Below are positions 42,942 to 52,465 of a stretch of 64,000 nucleotides of DNA, one piece after another. Position 1 is the first letter of the stretch. Each line of letters begins with the position of its first letter. The position numbers were made by a program, and so were the translations under genes. Under the pieces are notes generated by a model, which saw only the letters and a program-made list of their open reading frames with translations, did no database searches and was not told where the DNA came from. The stretch is from Hungatella hathewayi WAL-18680. Its GTDB lineage: Bacteria > Bacillota > Clostridia > Lachnospirales > Lachnospiraceae. The stretch lies in the NCBI RefSeq assembly GCF_000235505.1, contig NZ_JH379027.1, positions 547,513 through 611,512 of the forward strand, written 5' to 3'.

Positions 42942-43730
42942 ATGAATGCACATACTTTTGCAATCTGTGCCTACAAGGATTCCCCCTACCTGGAATCCTG
43001 CATCAAATCACTGAAAAAGCAGACGGTCTCCAGTACCATCATCCTGTGCACCTCCACGCCCAGCCCCTATATCCAGGGGATGGCGGATAAGTACGGGATT
43101 CCTGTGTTTGCGAGAGACGGACAGAGCGACATCCAGGCGGACTGGAATTTTGCCTATCATATGGCGGATTCCAGGCTGGTGACCATCGCCCACCAGGACG
43201 ATATGTACCACCGGCAGTATGCCGCCACAGTACAAAACTGCTGGAAGCGCTATCCAGACACGTCGGTGATGACCACGGATGCCGTGATTGTGAAGCACGG
43301 CCAGCTGCAAAAGCCGGATCAGGTGGAGTTTGTGAAGAAAATGCTTCGGCTTCCCCTTCGCGTCCCGGCCCTCAACCATCTGACTGCGGTCAAGAGAAGC
43401 GCCCTGCGGTTTGGCAACCCCATCATGTGTCCTTCCTGCACCTACAATAAGGAAATGCTGGGAGAACCGCTGTTTCAGTCGGACTACAAGTTTGCACTGG
43501 ACTGGGATACCATGACCCAGCTGGCGGAGCGGGACGGGCGTTTTATCTGTATCGAAAAACCGTTATTGTACTATCGCATCCACGAGGAAGCGACCACCAA
43601 GAGCTGTATCAAAGACCACCGGCGGGAGCGGGAAGAGGCCGATATGTACCGGAAATTCTGGCCTGACTTTCTGGTGAAGCTGCTGATGAAGGGATACCGC
43701 AGGGCTTACGACAGCTATGATGAAGCGTGA
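42942..43730 (+). CDS. GT2-like glycosyltransferase
   Basis: A 262-residue GT-A-like protein. HTFAICAYKDSPYLESCI starts the fold, SSTIILCTSTPS replaces the usual nucleotide strand, TIAHQDDMYHRQYA carries the acidic metal site and ALDWDTMTQLAERDGRF lies in the acceptor region with YYRIHEEATT following. The domain is somewhat divergent from standard GT2. It starts 12 bases after the LTA-synthase-like gene and is followed closely by a membrane protein gene. The sugar is unknown. Confidence 0.78.
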   Translation: MNAHTFAICAYKDSPYLESCIKSLKKQTVSSTIILCTSTPSPYIQGMADKYGIPVFARDGQSDIQADWNFAYHMADSRLVTIAHQDDMYHRQYAATVQNCWKRYPDTSVMTTDAVIVKHGQLQKPDQVEFVKKMLRLPLRVPALNHLTAVKRSALRFGNPIMCPSCTYNKEMLGEPLFQSDYKFALDWDTMTQLAERDGRFICIEKPLLYYRIHEEATTKSCIKDHRREREEADMYRKFWPDFLVKLLMKGYRRAYDSYDEA

Positions 43731-43766
43731 GTGGAGTATCGGAAGCGGTCGGGAAGGAGTGACTAC

Positions 43767-45599
43767 ATGGAAATAAACACAAACAAGAAACAGGTGGACA
43801 TTTGGAAAAATCATATGATAGCGGCTATTCTGCTGATGGCATTCGCATTTTTCATCAACCGTGGAATTGAGATTAAGGGCCTTTACATGGACGACTTGTA
43901 CATGTGGTCCTGCTTTGGCGAGCAGTCGTTTTTTGAGTATGTCTTTCCCATCGGGGGGAGCAGATTCCGCTTTCTGTTTTATCTGGTATCCTGGCTGGAG
44001 ATGGCATTTATCGGGACCCATGTGGGGTGGATGGTGCCTATCAATATCATATTAAATGGTCTCGTGGCGATTACCCTGTATGGTATGGCCTGGAAATTGA
44101 GCCGTTCCAAGCTGATTGGTTTCCTGGCCGGTATTGCCTATCTTCTCAGCAATCTGTCCTATTATCAGATATCCCAGGGACTGGGCGTGATGGAGACCAT
44201 GGCGCTGTGGATGGGAATCGGCATTCTTTACTGTCTGTTCCAGTTCCTTCACGACGCGCCCAAGAGCCGCACATATTATATGACGGCTGTGGGACTGTAT
44301 TTTGGAGTCTGCTTTGTCCATGAGCGGTATATGGTGCTTCTGCCGCTGTTCTTTATCGTGCTGCTGCTAAAAAAGAACCGGGATATCCGCCAGTGGATCT
44401 ACCCCTTTGCCAGCTTTGTGCTGGTGCAGGTGATACGCCTGCTCACCATCGGGGGCCTGTCTCCGGCGGGGACCGGCGGTACCCAGGTGGCGGATACATT
44501 TTCCCTGAAACAGAGTATCAAATATGCGCTGTCCCAGGTGGCTTACATGTTTGGAATCAACGCGGGGCCGGAGCATTTAAACGGAATTCCGTGGAAGGAT
44601 TCTCCTTTCTGGATTCACGGCCTGGTGTACGGGACGCTGGTCTTTGTGCTGGCGATGGTGGTCTGCTTCCTGGTGACAGCTATCCGTCATAAGGAGGACC
44701 GTTTTCCGGCGCTGGCCAGCAGTATCCTGTTTATCTGCTTTATTGGGGCCTGCATTGTGTCTTCCAGCGTCACCATCCGGGTGGAGATGCGCTGGGTCTA
44801 TATCTCCTACACCGCCGCGCTGTTGTATCTCTCCTATATGTATGGGGTGATTATCAGCCATGTGGAGGTGACCAAGGCGATACAGAAGTTTGTGCCTTAC
44901 GGGGCAATCCTTGTGGCTTATGTGGTATTGATGTTCCCGGTACAGACCTATTACCGGAGCTTTTATCCGAAGCTGTATTACTGGCCCAACCAGATGCGCT
45001 ACAACTCCCTGGCGGAGGAGACCTACGAGAAATACGGGGATGCTTTGTTTGACAAGACGGTTTACATTCTGGGAAATACGTATGAGATGAGCGAGTTCAC
45101 CGCCGATACCTTTTTCAAGGTGTACGACAAAAAGAAGGCATTTACAGGCCCGGAGGTGGTGTTCATCGACAACATAGACGAGGTTGGACTTGTCCATGAC
45201 AATATGCTGATTCTGCGGGAGGACACAAAGTTCGACGGATTCCAGGACATCACCCAGTTTGTCCGGGATTTGAAATGCCAGCGGGTGTACGGCTACTATG
45301 AGGATACCTGGATGGACGAGGAGGCCGTTGTCAAGGTGATGGCGGGCGCCGATGGAATCATATCCATCGAGATGATTTATCCCGGCAATCTGGAAGGGCA
45401 TGAGACTTCCATCATCTATGTGGACGGTGAGGAAGCCGTCACGGTCCATCTGACGGAAAATGTGATGCACGAGGAAATCCGGGTAAAGCCGGGAAATATT
45501 GTGGAACTGAAATTCGTCAACAACTTCTATATGAAGGATGCCATAGAACAGCGCGGGGAGAAACGGTTCTCCATGCTGGTGAATCTGGGGACCAGCTGA
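43767..45599 (+). CDS. Polytopic membrane protein, GT-C-like, with soluble C-terminal domain
   Basis: A 610-residue protein. The first 400 residues hold about ten hydrophobic helices. An acidic pair in the first extracellular loop (YMDDLYMWSCFGEQ) resembles the catalytic loop of GT-C enzymes such as PMT or GtrII types. Residues about 400-610 form a soluble, probably extracellular domain. It may transfer a sugar from a polyprenyl-phosphate donor outside the membrane, which would fit the GtrB-like enzyme at 51127. The role is inferred. ATG 43767, behind AAGGAG, is preferred over an in-frame GTG at 43731. Confidence 0.65.
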   Translation: MEINTNKKQVDIWKNHMIAAILLMAFAFFINRGIEIKGLYMDDLYMWSCFGEQSFFEYVFPIGGSRFRFLFYLVSWLEMAFIGTHVGWMVPINIILNGLVAITLYGMAWKLSRSKLIGFLAGIAYLLSNLSYYQISQGLGVMETMALWMGIGILYCLFQFLHDAPKSRTYYMTAVGLYFGVCFVHERYMVLLPLFFIVLLLKKNRDIRQWIYPFASFVLVQVIRLLTIGGLSPAGTGGTQVADTFSLKQSIKYALSQVAYMFGINAGPEHLNGIPWKDSPFWIHGLVYGTLVFVLAMVVCFLVTAIRHKEDRFPALASSILFICFIGACIVSSSVTIRVEMRWVYISYTAALLYLSYMYGVIISHVEVTKAIQKFVPYGAILVAYVVLMFPVQTYYRSFYPKLYYWPNQMRYNSLAEETYEKYGDALFDKTVYILGNTYEMSEFTADTFFKVYDKKKAFTGPEVVFIDNIDEVGLVHDNMLILREDTKFDGFQDITQFVRDLKCQRVYGYYEDTWMDEEAVVKVMAGADGIISIEMIYPGNLEGHETSIIYVDGEEAVTVHLTENVMHEEIRVKPGNIVELKFVNNFYMKDAIEQRGEKRFSMLVNLGTS

Positions 45600-45620
45600 C
45601 GGGCCCCGGGGCAAAGATTG

Positions 45621-45649
45621 TTGAAGAAAGTCGGAACTTGCGATATACT
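45621..45649 (+). promoter_or_regulatory. Sigma-A-type promoter
   Basis: TTGAAG (45621-45626), a 17-base spacer and TATACT (45644-45649) give a good vegetative promoter about 40 bases before the membrane protein start. It would drive the rfbFGH, licD and GtrB-like genes as a unit. Confidence 0.65.
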
Positions 45650-45690
45650 TACCCTTATATGGAAATTCTGAAGCTGCAAGGAGAACCTTC

Positions 45691-47085
45691 ATGAAGAAAA
45701 GATGGCCTTATATAGCCGTTCCCGTGCTGGGGGTGATACTCTGCCTTTGGTACGTGAAATGTGCTACTTATGATATTGTATACACGGACTACATCCGCCT
45801 GGTCAATACCTACCTGCCGGATGTGATGAATCCGGACAAATTCTTTGTGCCGGATGTCCTTACCAGAATTCCCATCAATTATCTGGGCAGAATGATTAAT
45901 GTATTGTTCTTTCATTACAGCACCACCTTTGATATGGTGCTGGGAGTCCTGGGATTAGGACTTGCCGGCGGAGTGCTGGCCTGCTACTGCCGGAACTATT
46001 CGCTGAACTGGTTTTGGCTGCTGTTACTGTCCATCCTGATGTTTGGACTGAATAAATGGGAAATGCTGACCAACGGAACCGGCTGGGTGCATTTCCTGGC
46101 AATCGCCTGTTTTCTCTATCACTATCTGGTTCTGGACAGAGTCTGGTATGGGACGGAGAAGAAGTATGACAGGGTGAAGCTGATGGTTCTGCCCTTTGTC
46201 ATCACCCTGGGGGTGGCCGGGCCTTACTGTGCCATCTACACGGTGGTGCTGGTGTTGAGCTACGGGTACTGCATGATAGGGAAGGCGAAGCACAGCCACA
46301 TGAAGAAACCGGATTACCGGTATCTTCTCTATATAGTCTGTGCCCTGATTCCGCTGTTTTTGTATCTGTGGAGCAATTCCTACGCGGTGGAGGACCACGC
46401 GGATATGCAGAATCTGCCACTGATACCGACCCTGCTTGACATACCAGGATATTTCCTTCATTTCTTCTTAAAATCGCTGGCCAGCGACGTGCTGGGCGGG
46501 GAGATGTTGAAAACGTGGATCGAACACGGAGTGATATCGGACGGGACTGTTTATATGCTGGGTATCCTGGTGCTGTTTGCGGCGCTGCTGGCCCTGTGGA
46601 TGAACTTCCGGTACCATCTGTACAAGAAGACCATATTTCCGCTGATGCTTCTGGTGGGAGGCGGACTGAACCATCTGTTGATTCTGTATTCCAGATGGGG
46701 ATTTATGAATGAAAATTACGGGATGAGTTCCCGATACGCGCTGCAATTCCAGTTTGTGACTTTGGGAATCGTGCTGACCACGGCGCTGGCCTGGGAGCAG
46801 ATTAGGCGCCAGGTGACCGGCGTGCTGGCAGGACTGTGCTGCGTGGCGGTCATGTCTGGAAGCATGATAACGACGGCCAAGGAAATCGAGACCGCGCCCT
46901 ACCGGGAAGAGTATGGGCAAAAAATTGCAATAGTGGCGCTTCAATATAAGGAAGTCAGTGACGAGGTTTTGCAGGAGACCTTTGATTATCGGAAAACGCA
47001 GGAGGGCAGTGGCGCGAAGGTGAGAGCCGCCCTGGAAATCCTGGACGAAAACGGTTTGAATATTTACAGGAGGAATACGAGATGA
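45691..47085 (+). CDS. Polytopic membrane protein of the glycan locus
   Basis: A 464-residue protein with about ten to eleven hydrophobic segments. The first extracellular loop has YDIVYTDYIRLVNTYLPD, with acidic and aromatic residues placed as in GT-C-type transferases or polymerases, and NKWEMLTNGTGWVHFLAI follows in a later helix pair. No family is recognised with certainty. AAGGAGAA precedes the ATG. It overlaps rfbF by four bases, so it is co-translated with the dideoxysugar pathway and may polymerise or transfer that sugar. Confidence 0.6.
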   Translation: MKKRWPYIAVPVLGVILCLWYVKCATYDIVYTDYIRLVNTYLPDVMNPDKFFVPDVLTRIPINYLGRMINVLFFHYSTTFDMVLGVLGLGLAGGVLACYCRNYSLNWFWLLLLSILMFGLNKWEMLTNGTGWVHFLAIACFLYHYLVLDRVWYGTEKKYDRVKLMVLPFVITLGVAGPYCAIYTVVLVLSYGYCMIGKAKHSHMKKPDYRYLLYIVCALIPLFLYLWSNSYAVEDHADMQNLPLIPTLLDIPGYFLHFFLKSLASDVLGGEMLKTWIEHGVISDGTVYMLGILVLFAALLALWMNFRYHLYKKTIFPLMLLVGGGLNHLLILYSRWGFMNENYGMSSRYALQFQFVTLGIVLTTALAWEQIRRQVTGVLAGLCCVAVMSGSMITTAKEIETAPYREEYGQKIAIVALQYKEVSDEVLQETFDYRKTQEGSGAKVRAALEILDENGLNIYRRNTR

Positions 47086-47858
47086 AGGTAGTAATTTTAG
47101 CGGGCGGCCTTGGCACCAGAATCAGTGAGGAGAGCCATTTGAAACCGAAGCCCATGATTGAGATTGGGGGAAAGCCCATTCTCTGGCATATCATGAAGCA
47201 TTATTCCGAGTACGGATTCCATGAGTTTATTATCTGTCTGGGGTACAAGCAGTATGTGGTGAAGGAGTTCTTCGCCGACTACTTCCTTCACACCTCGGAT
47301 GTGACCTTTGATTTGGCCAACAACAAGATGGAGGTTCACAACAACTACTCCGAGCCGTGGAAGGTGACCCTGGTGGATACGGGGCTCAACACCATGACCG
47401 GCGGCCGTGTGAAGCGGATTGAGCGCTACACGGACGGGGAGCCGTTTATGCTGACCTACGGCGATGGCGTGAGCAACGTGGATTTGCAGGCGCTTTTAAA
47501 GTTCCATCAGAGCCACGGGAAAACCGCTACTATCACCACGGTCAACATCGGCCAGCTAAAGGGCGTTCTGGATATCGGGGAGGACAACACCATTCACTCT
47601 TTCCGGGAGAAGGAGGACAGCGACGGCAGTCTGATTAACGGCGGCTTTATGGTGATGAATCCGGAGATATTCGGCTACTTAAAGGATGACACCACGGTGT
47701 TTGAGAAGGAACCCATGCAGCAGCTGGCCCAGGCGGGCGAACTGATGTCCTTCCGCCATAACGGATTCTGGCAGTGCATGGACACCCAGAGAGAGATGCA
47801 GAAACTGGAAAGTTTATGGCAGTCCGGAAACGCGCCATGGAAAGTGTGGAAAAACTGA
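47082..47858 (+). CDS. rfbF: Glucose-1-phosphate cytidylyltransferase
   Basis: A 258-residue enzyme that makes CDP-D-glucose from CTP and glucose 1-phosphate. ILAGGLGTRISEESHLKPKP is the nucleotide-binding loop with the RfbF-specific SEES/KPKPM context. FMLTYGDGVSNVDL carries the metal-binding Asp, and INGGFMVMNPEIF is the product-site strand. Length is exactly in the family range. It is coupled to the gene before (ATGA) and after (TGATG). Confidence 0.95.
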   Translation: MKVVILAGGLGTRISEESHLKPKPMIEIGGKPILWHIMKHYSEYGFHEFIICLGYKQYVVKEFFADYFLHTSDVTFDLANNKMEVHNNYSEPWKVTLVDTGLNTMTGGRVKRIERYTDGEPFMLTYGDGVSNVDLQALLKFHQSHGKTATITTVNIGQLKGVLDIGEDNTIHSFREKEDSDGSLINGGFMVMNPEIFGYLKDDTTVFEKEPMQQLAQAGELMSFRHNGFWQCMDTQREMQKLESLWQSGNAPWKVWKN

Positions 47859-48907
47859 TGAGAGAACTGGAATTTTACAAAGGAAAACGGGTGCTGGTGA
47901 CCGGCCATACCGGATTTAAAGGGACCTGGCTGTGCCGGATTCTGGCGCTTGCCGGGGCGGAGGTGACGGGATATTCCCTGAACCCGCCGACGAGACCCAG
48001 CATGTTTCATATTATCGGGTTGGAGGATATGGTGGAGCACGTGACTGGCGACGTCCGGGATTTGGAGCATCTGATGCAGGTATTTCGAAAAGCCCAGCCG
48101 GAGATTGTGTTTCATCTGGCGGCCCAGCCCATTGTCCGGGATTCCTACAAGGACCCGGTATACACTTACGAGACCAATGTGATGGGGACGGTTAATGTGC
48201 TGGAATGTATCCGGCAGAACCCTTGCGTGAAATCATTTGTCAATGTCACCACGGATAAGGTGTACGAGAACCGGGAGTGGGAGTACGGATACCGGGAGTG
48301 CGATCCTCTTGACGGGTATGACCCCTATTCCAACAGCAAGTCCTGCTCGGAGCTGGTGACCCACAGCTATCAGAAGTCCTTTTTCCAGGACGGCCGCTGT
48401 GCCATTTCCACGTCCCGTGCCGGTAATGTCATCGGCGGCGGCGATTTCGCCAACGACCGCATTATCCCGGACTGTATCCGGGCGGCGGCGGCCCACGAGA
48501 GAATCATGGTGCGCAACCCTTACTCCACAAGGCCCTACCAGCATGTGCTGGAGCCGCTGGCCGTGTATTTAAAGATTGCCAGGGTGCAGTACATGGATAT
48601 CTCCAAGGCCGGTTACTATAATGTGGGGCCGGATGACTGTGACTGCATCACCACCGGGGATTTGGTGACCATGTTCTGTGACGCCTGGGGCGGAGGACTG
48701 ATATGGGTCAATGCCAGCGACGGCGGCCCTCACGAGGCCAATTTCCTGAAGCTGGACTGCTCCAAGGTGAAGAAGACCTTTGGCTGGACGCCGAGATACC
48801 ACGTGTCCGAGGCCATCTTAAAGACGGTCGAGTGGTCCAGGGCCTACCTGGATGGGGAAGACATGGTGGAGCTGACCGACAGGCAGATTCGTGAATTTTT
48901 TAGCTGA
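47858..48907 (+). CDS. rfbG: CDP-glucose 4,6-dehydratase
   Basis: A 349-residue short-chain dehydrogenase/reductase that converts CDP-glucose to CDP-4-keto-6-deoxyglucose. VLVTGHTGFKGTWLCRIL is the NAD-binding loop of RfbG type, HLAAQPIVRDSY precedes the active site, NVTTDKVYEN carries the Thr and DPYSNSKSCSE the catalytic Tyr/Lys region. The chosen ATG overlaps the rfbF stop by one base; an in-frame ATG at 47837 is possible. It acts directly after RfbF and before RfbH. Confidence 0.94.
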   Translation: MRELEFYKGKRVLVTGHTGFKGTWLCRILALAGAEVTGYSLNPPTRPSMFHIIGLEDMVEHVTGDVRDLEHLMQVFRKAQPEIVFHLAAQPIVRDSYKDPVYTYETNVMGTVNVLECIRQNPCVKSFVNVTTDKVYENREWEYGYRECDPLDGYDPYSNSKSCSELVTHSYQKSFFQDGRCAISTSRAGNVIGGGDFANDRIIPDCIRAAAAHERIMVRNPYSTRPYQHVLEPLAVYLKIARVQYMDISKAGYYNVGPDDCDCITTGDLVTMFCDAWGGGLIWVNASDGGPHEANFLKLDCSKVKKTFGWTPRYHVSEAILKTVEWSRAYLDGEDMVELTDRQIREFFS

Positions 48908-48939
48908 GTAGAATAGAGAGATAGAGAGGAAGAACAGTG

Positions 48940-50277
48940 ATGTTTGAGGACAAGACGCAGGAGCAGGCGAGAGAGCAGATACTTGATATGGTGGCTGCCT
49001 ATTGCCGGACTTACCACAAGAAGAAGGACTATGAGGAGGGCGACAGAATACCCTATGCCTCCAGAGTGTACGATGAGCAGGAGATGGTAAATCTAGTGGA
49101 CAGCTCCCTGGAATTCTGGCTGACCTCCGGGCGGTATACTGATGAATTTGAGAAGAAGCTGGCGGCATATCTGGGAGTAAAATACTGCTCTCTGGTAAAC
49201 TCCGGCTCCTCCGCCAATTTAAATGCCTTTATGGCGCTGACTTCTCCCTTACTTGGAGAGCGTCAGGTGAAACGGGGGGACGAGGTCATCACGGTGGCGG
49301 CCGGATTCCCAACCACGGTGACGCCTATGATTCAGTATGGGGCGGTGCCGGTGTTTGTGGATGTGACGATTCCCCAGTACAATATCGACGTGAGCCAGCT
49401 GGAAGCGGCTTACTCGGAGAAATGCAAGGCGGTCATGATTGCCCACACCTTGGGAAATCCCTTTGATTTGAGTGCTGTGAAGGCATTTTGTGACAAACAC
49501 AACCTGTGGCTGGTGGAGGACAACTGCGATGCCCTGGGAAGCCGTTACACCATCGACGGCGTGGAGAAATTCACGGGAACCGTGGGGGACATCGGAACCT
49601 CCAGCTTCTATCCGCCTCACCATATGACTATGGGCGAGGGGGGCGCTGTCTACACGGACAACCCGCTTCTGCACAAGATTATCCGCTCCTTCCGTGACTG
49701 GGGACGCGACTGTGTCTGCCCGTCCGGGCGTGACAATATGTGCGGCCACCGGTTTGACAGACAGTACGGGGAGCTGCCGCTGGGATATGACCACAAGTAT
49801 GTCTACTCCCACTTTGGATATAATTTAAAGGCGACAGATATGCAGGCCGCTATCGGCTGTGCCCAGCTGGAGAAATTCCCCTCCTTTGTGGAGCGGAGAC
49901 GCCACAACTTCGACCGTCTGCGGGCGGGGCTGGCCGGCTGTGAGGAGAAACTGATTTTGCCGGTTCCCTGTGAGAACTCCAGACCCAGCTGGTTTGGTTT
50001 CCTGATTACCTGCAGGGAGGGCGTGGACAGAAACCAGGTGGTTCAGTACGTGGAGAGCAAGGGCGTTCAGACCAGAATGCTGTTTGCCGGCAACTTGACG
50101 AAGCATCCCTGCTTCGATGAGATGAGGGCGGCAGGCACGGGCTACCGCGTTGTGGGTGAGCTTTGGAATACGGACAGAATCATGGCGGACACCTTCTGGG
50201 TGGGCGTGTACCCGGGAATGAGCGATGAGATGATTGACTATATGGCGAAGACCATCAAAGAGGCGATAGAGGCATGA
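48940..50277 (+). CDS. rfbH: CDP-4-keto-6-deoxyglucose 3-dehydrase (E1)
   Basis: A 445-residue PMP-dependent, iron-sulfur enzyme that removes the C3 hydroxyl of CDP-4-keto-6-deoxyglucose. It has the aminotransferase fold, but the Schiff-base Lys is replaced by His: SFYPPHHMTMGEGG, His at about 227-228, the hallmark of RfbH/E1. The 2Fe-2S cysteines are seen in DWGRDCVCPSGRDNMCGHRF. LVEDNCDALGS holds the cofactor-binding Asp. Turnover needs an electron donor (E3/RfbI type), which is not encoded in this window. ATG 48940 is used; GTG 48937 is adjacent. It overlaps licD by four bases. Confidence 0.94.
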   Translation: MFEDKTQEQAREQILDMVAAYCRTYHKKKDYEEGDRIPYASRVYDEQEMVNLVDSSLEFWLTSGRYTDEFEKKLAAYLGVKYCSLVNSGSSANLNAFMALTSPLLGERQVKRGDEVITVAAGFPTTVTPMIQYGAVPVFVDVTIPQYNIDVSQLEAAYSEKCKAVMIAHTLGNPFDLSAVKAFCDKHNLWLVEDNCDALGSRYTIDGVEKFTGTVGDIGTSSFYPPHHMTMGEGGAVYTDNPLLHKIIRSFRDWGRDCVCPSGRDNMCGHRFDRQYGELPLGYDHKYVYSHFGYNLKATDMQAAIGCAQLEKFPSFVERRRHNFDRLRAGLAGCEEKLILPVPCENSRPSWFGFLITCREGVDRNQVVQYVESKGVQTRMLFAGNLTKHPCFDEMRAAGTGYRVVGELWNTDRIMADTFWVGVYPGMSDEMIDYMAKTIKEAIEA

Positions 50278-51110
50278 CCTACGATTTGACAAAGGTTCAC
50301 GAGGCCGGTTTAAAGATACTGTGTGAGGTGGACCGGATATGCAGGAAATATAAGATAAAATATATGCTGGATTCAGGTACCCTGCTAGGGGCTGTGCGCC
50401 ATCATGGCTTCATTCCCTGGGATGATGATGTGGACATTGCATTTACCAGAAAGAACTATGAGGCGTTTTTGAAGGTTGTAAAGAGGGAGCTGCCGGAGGG
50501 CATGAGCTTTCTGGACTGTGCGGACATAAAAGGCGGGAAGGTGTTCTATGACTTTGTGTCCAGAATCATTTATGACAACAGCCGGATGCACGAGGATACG
50601 CCCATGATGCAGTATTACGATGGAAAACTGAATCATCTCTGGGTGGATCTGTTTGTGATTGAGGAACTGCCGGCTGGAAAAGTGGCGGGGACATGGACGC
50701 TGCTGCTCCATAAAGTCATCTATGGTCTGGCTATGGGCCATAGGTTTAAACTGGATTACAGTAAATACAGCCCGTTTTACAAGCTGGCGGTAGGCGGTCT
50801 TGCCGCAGTGGGGCGGCTCGTGCCTATGCGATGGCTGTTCCGGTTAGAGGATATGGTGGCCAAGAAAGACGGAAAGGGCAGAAGCAGCCGATTGTATTAC
50901 AGCAATTATGCTCCGGATTATCATTATGTGATTCTTGATAAAGAGTGGTGCGAGAATACGGTAGATATGGAGTTTGAAGGGGTGAAACTGATGGCTCCGG
51001 CCGGGTATCATCAGGTCCTTACTTTGGTGTATGGCGATTATATGAAGCTGCCGCCGGAGGACAAGCGGGTTCCGGCCCATTCCAGCATGGAGATACAGAT
51101 ATTTGGCTGA
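50274..51110 (+). CDS. licD: LicD family phosphotransferase
   Basis: A 278-residue LicD/nucleotidyltransferase-fold protein. MLDSGTLLGAVRHHGFIPWD and DDVDIAFTRKNYE are the family hallmark with the metal-binding acids. LNHLWVDLFVIEELP is a second conserved block. Relatives transfer phosphocholine (from CDP-choline) or similar groups to surface glycans. It is coupled to rfbH by an ATGA overlap and may modify the dideoxysugar chain. No LicA kinase or LicC cytidylyltransferase is seen nearby, so the group transferred is not certain. Confidence 0.9.
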   Translation: MTYDLTKVHEAGLKILCEVDRICRKYKIKYMLDSGTLLGAVRHHGFIPWDDDVDIAFTRKNYEAFLKVVKRELPEGMSFLDCADIKGGKVFYDFVSRIIYDNSRMHEDTPMMQYYDGKLNHLWVDLFVIEELPAGKVAGTWTLLLHKVIYGLAMGHRFKLDYSKYSPFYKLAVGGLAAVGRLVPMRWLFRLEDMVAKKDGKGRSSRLYYSNYAPDYHYVILDKEWCENTVDMEFEGVKLMAPAGYHQVLTLVYGDYMKLPPEDKRVPAHSSMEIQIFG

Positions 51111-51126
51111 TAAGAGGAGAACGGTA

Positions 51127-52056
51127 ATGAAGAAACTATCGGTGGTGGTGTCTGTCTACAATGAGGAGGCGGCGCTGGAACAATTTTATCTGGAGACCAG
51201 CCGGGTGCTGGAGCAGATAGACTGGGAGTATGAGCTGCTGTTTATCAATGACGGAAGCCGGGACAACAGTCTGGGGATTCTGCGGGATTTATCGGAGCGG
51301 GACTCCAGGGTGGAGATTGTCAGTTTTTCCAGAAATTTCGGCCACGAGGCGGCCATGATAGCCGGGATTGACTATGCCACGGGGGACGGTATCATCTGTA
51401 TGGATGCGGACCTTCAGCACCCGCCAGCCTGCATCCCGGAGATTATCCGGAAATTTGAGGATGGCTTCGAGGTCGTCAGCATGGTGCGGACGAAAAATGA
51501 CTCCGCCGGGTGGTTCAAAAATCTGGCGTCCTCCGCCTTTTACCGTCTGATTAACGTACTGTCCGATGTGAAATTCGAGAGCAACGCCTCCGACTTTTTT
51601 GCCATCAGCGGCCGGGTGGGCAAGGTGCTTCGGAATAATTACCGGGAAAAGGTGCGGTTTCTTCGCGGCTACGTGCAGAACGTCGGTTTTCGCAAAACCA
51701 CCCTGGAATACGAGGCCAGGGCCAGAGTGGCCGGGCAGAGCAAGTATAGCATCCGCAAGCTGGTGACGTTTTCCGTCAACACGATTCTGTGCTTTTCCAA
51801 CCTGCCGTTAAAGCTGGGAACCTTTGCGGGAGTGTTTGCGGCGCTGTTCGGTATCTTTGTCCTTGTCTACACGCTGTTTACCAGAAACGGGGCGCCCAGC
51901 GGCTATGCCACCATCGTGGTGGTGATGTGTTTCATGTTCTCCCTGCTGTTCCTGGTTGTCGGTATCATCGGCGAGTATATCGCCATCCTGTTCTCGGAAA
52001 TGAAGGACAGACCCATCTATATCGTGGAAGATACCGTAAATCTGGAAGAGCGGTAA
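51127..52056 (+). CDS. GtrB/DPM1-like polyprenyl-phosphate glycosyltransferase
   Basis: A 309-residue GT2 enzyme with two C-terminal membrane helices (about 230-290), the GtrB/ArnC architecture. LSVVVSVYNEEAALEQFY, FINDGSRDNSL and CMDADLQHPP (DxD-type metal site) form the GT-A domain. FRKTTLEYEARARVAGQSKY leads into the membrane part. It would charge undecaprenyl phosphate with a hexose for extracytoplasmic transfer, for example by the GT-C-like proteins at 43767 or 45691. ATG 51127 is preferred to ATG 51103 because of its GAGGAG site. Confidence 0.92.
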   Translation: MKKLSVVVSVYNEEAALEQFYLETSRVLEQIDWEYELLFINDGSRDNSLGILRDLSERDSRVEIVSFSRNFGHEAAMIAGIDYATGDGIICMDADLQHPPACIPEIIRKFEDGFEVVSMVRTKNDSAGWFKNLASSAFYRLINVLSDVKFESNASDFFAISGRVGKVLRNNYREKVRFLRGYVQNVGFRKTTLEYEARARVAGQSKYSIRKLVTFSVNTILCFSNLPLKLGTFAGVFAALFGIFVLVYTLFTRNGAPSGYATIVVVMCFMFSLLFLVVGIIGEYIAILFSEMKDRPIYIVEDTVNLEER

Positions 52057-52069
52057 AATTTTTTAAAAT

Positions 52070-52099
52070 TTGACAAACATTGACAAGCCTTGATAATAC
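52070..52099 (+). promoter_or_regulatory. Candidate promoter for the small regulator gene
   Basis: TTGACA (52070-52075) and TAATAC (52094-52099) are separated by 18 bases, about 100 bases upstream of the regulator. A perfect -35 and a fair -10 make it plausible. The long leader contains an imperfect dyad (CCTTG near 52088 and CAAGG near 52099). Confidence 0.5.
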
Positions 52100-52202
52100 A
52101 AGGGTTTGGGGCGTAAAATAGACCAGGCGATATTTGGTACCTGTTTTATCCTCCTAATTCCATTTAAAAATCGGATACACTATGCAAAAGGAGTGGTTGA
52201 CG

Positions 52203-52442
52203 ATGAAAATTTATGAAGCAACAAATAAGAGAATCCAGGAACTGCGCAAAGAGAGAAGATTATCTGAATACGCTCTGATTTATCAGGCGGCGATGCCGCC
52301 ATCAACCGTGAAAAGTATCCTTCACGGCAAGAGTACCAATCCAGGTATCGTGAACATCAAAAAGATAGCCGAAGGACTTGGCGTGACAATCAGAGAATTT
52401 TATGATTCCGAAATCTTTGATGACCTGGAGCAGGAAGACTAA
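52203..52442 (+). CDS. Small XRE-type helix-turn-helix regulator
   Basis: A 79-residue DNA-binding protein consisting almost only of a Cro/C1-type HTH. NKRIQELRKERRLSEYAL is helix 1 and the turn, AAMPPSTVKSILHGKSTNP is the recognition helix, and IKKIAEGLGVTIREFYD closes the domain. An acidic tail follows. AAAGGAG stands nine bases before ATG 52203; ATG 52182 is in frame but poorly placed. It is a single gene with its own promoter and terminator. Its target is unknown; control of the glycan locus or the transporter is only a guess. Confidence 0.82.
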   Translation: MKIYEATNKRIQELRKERRLSEYALIYQAAMPPSTVKSILHGKSTNPGIVNIKKIAEGLGVTIREFYDSEIFDDLEQED

Positions 52443-52465
52443 TTATTAAATGGATTCTAACAGAC

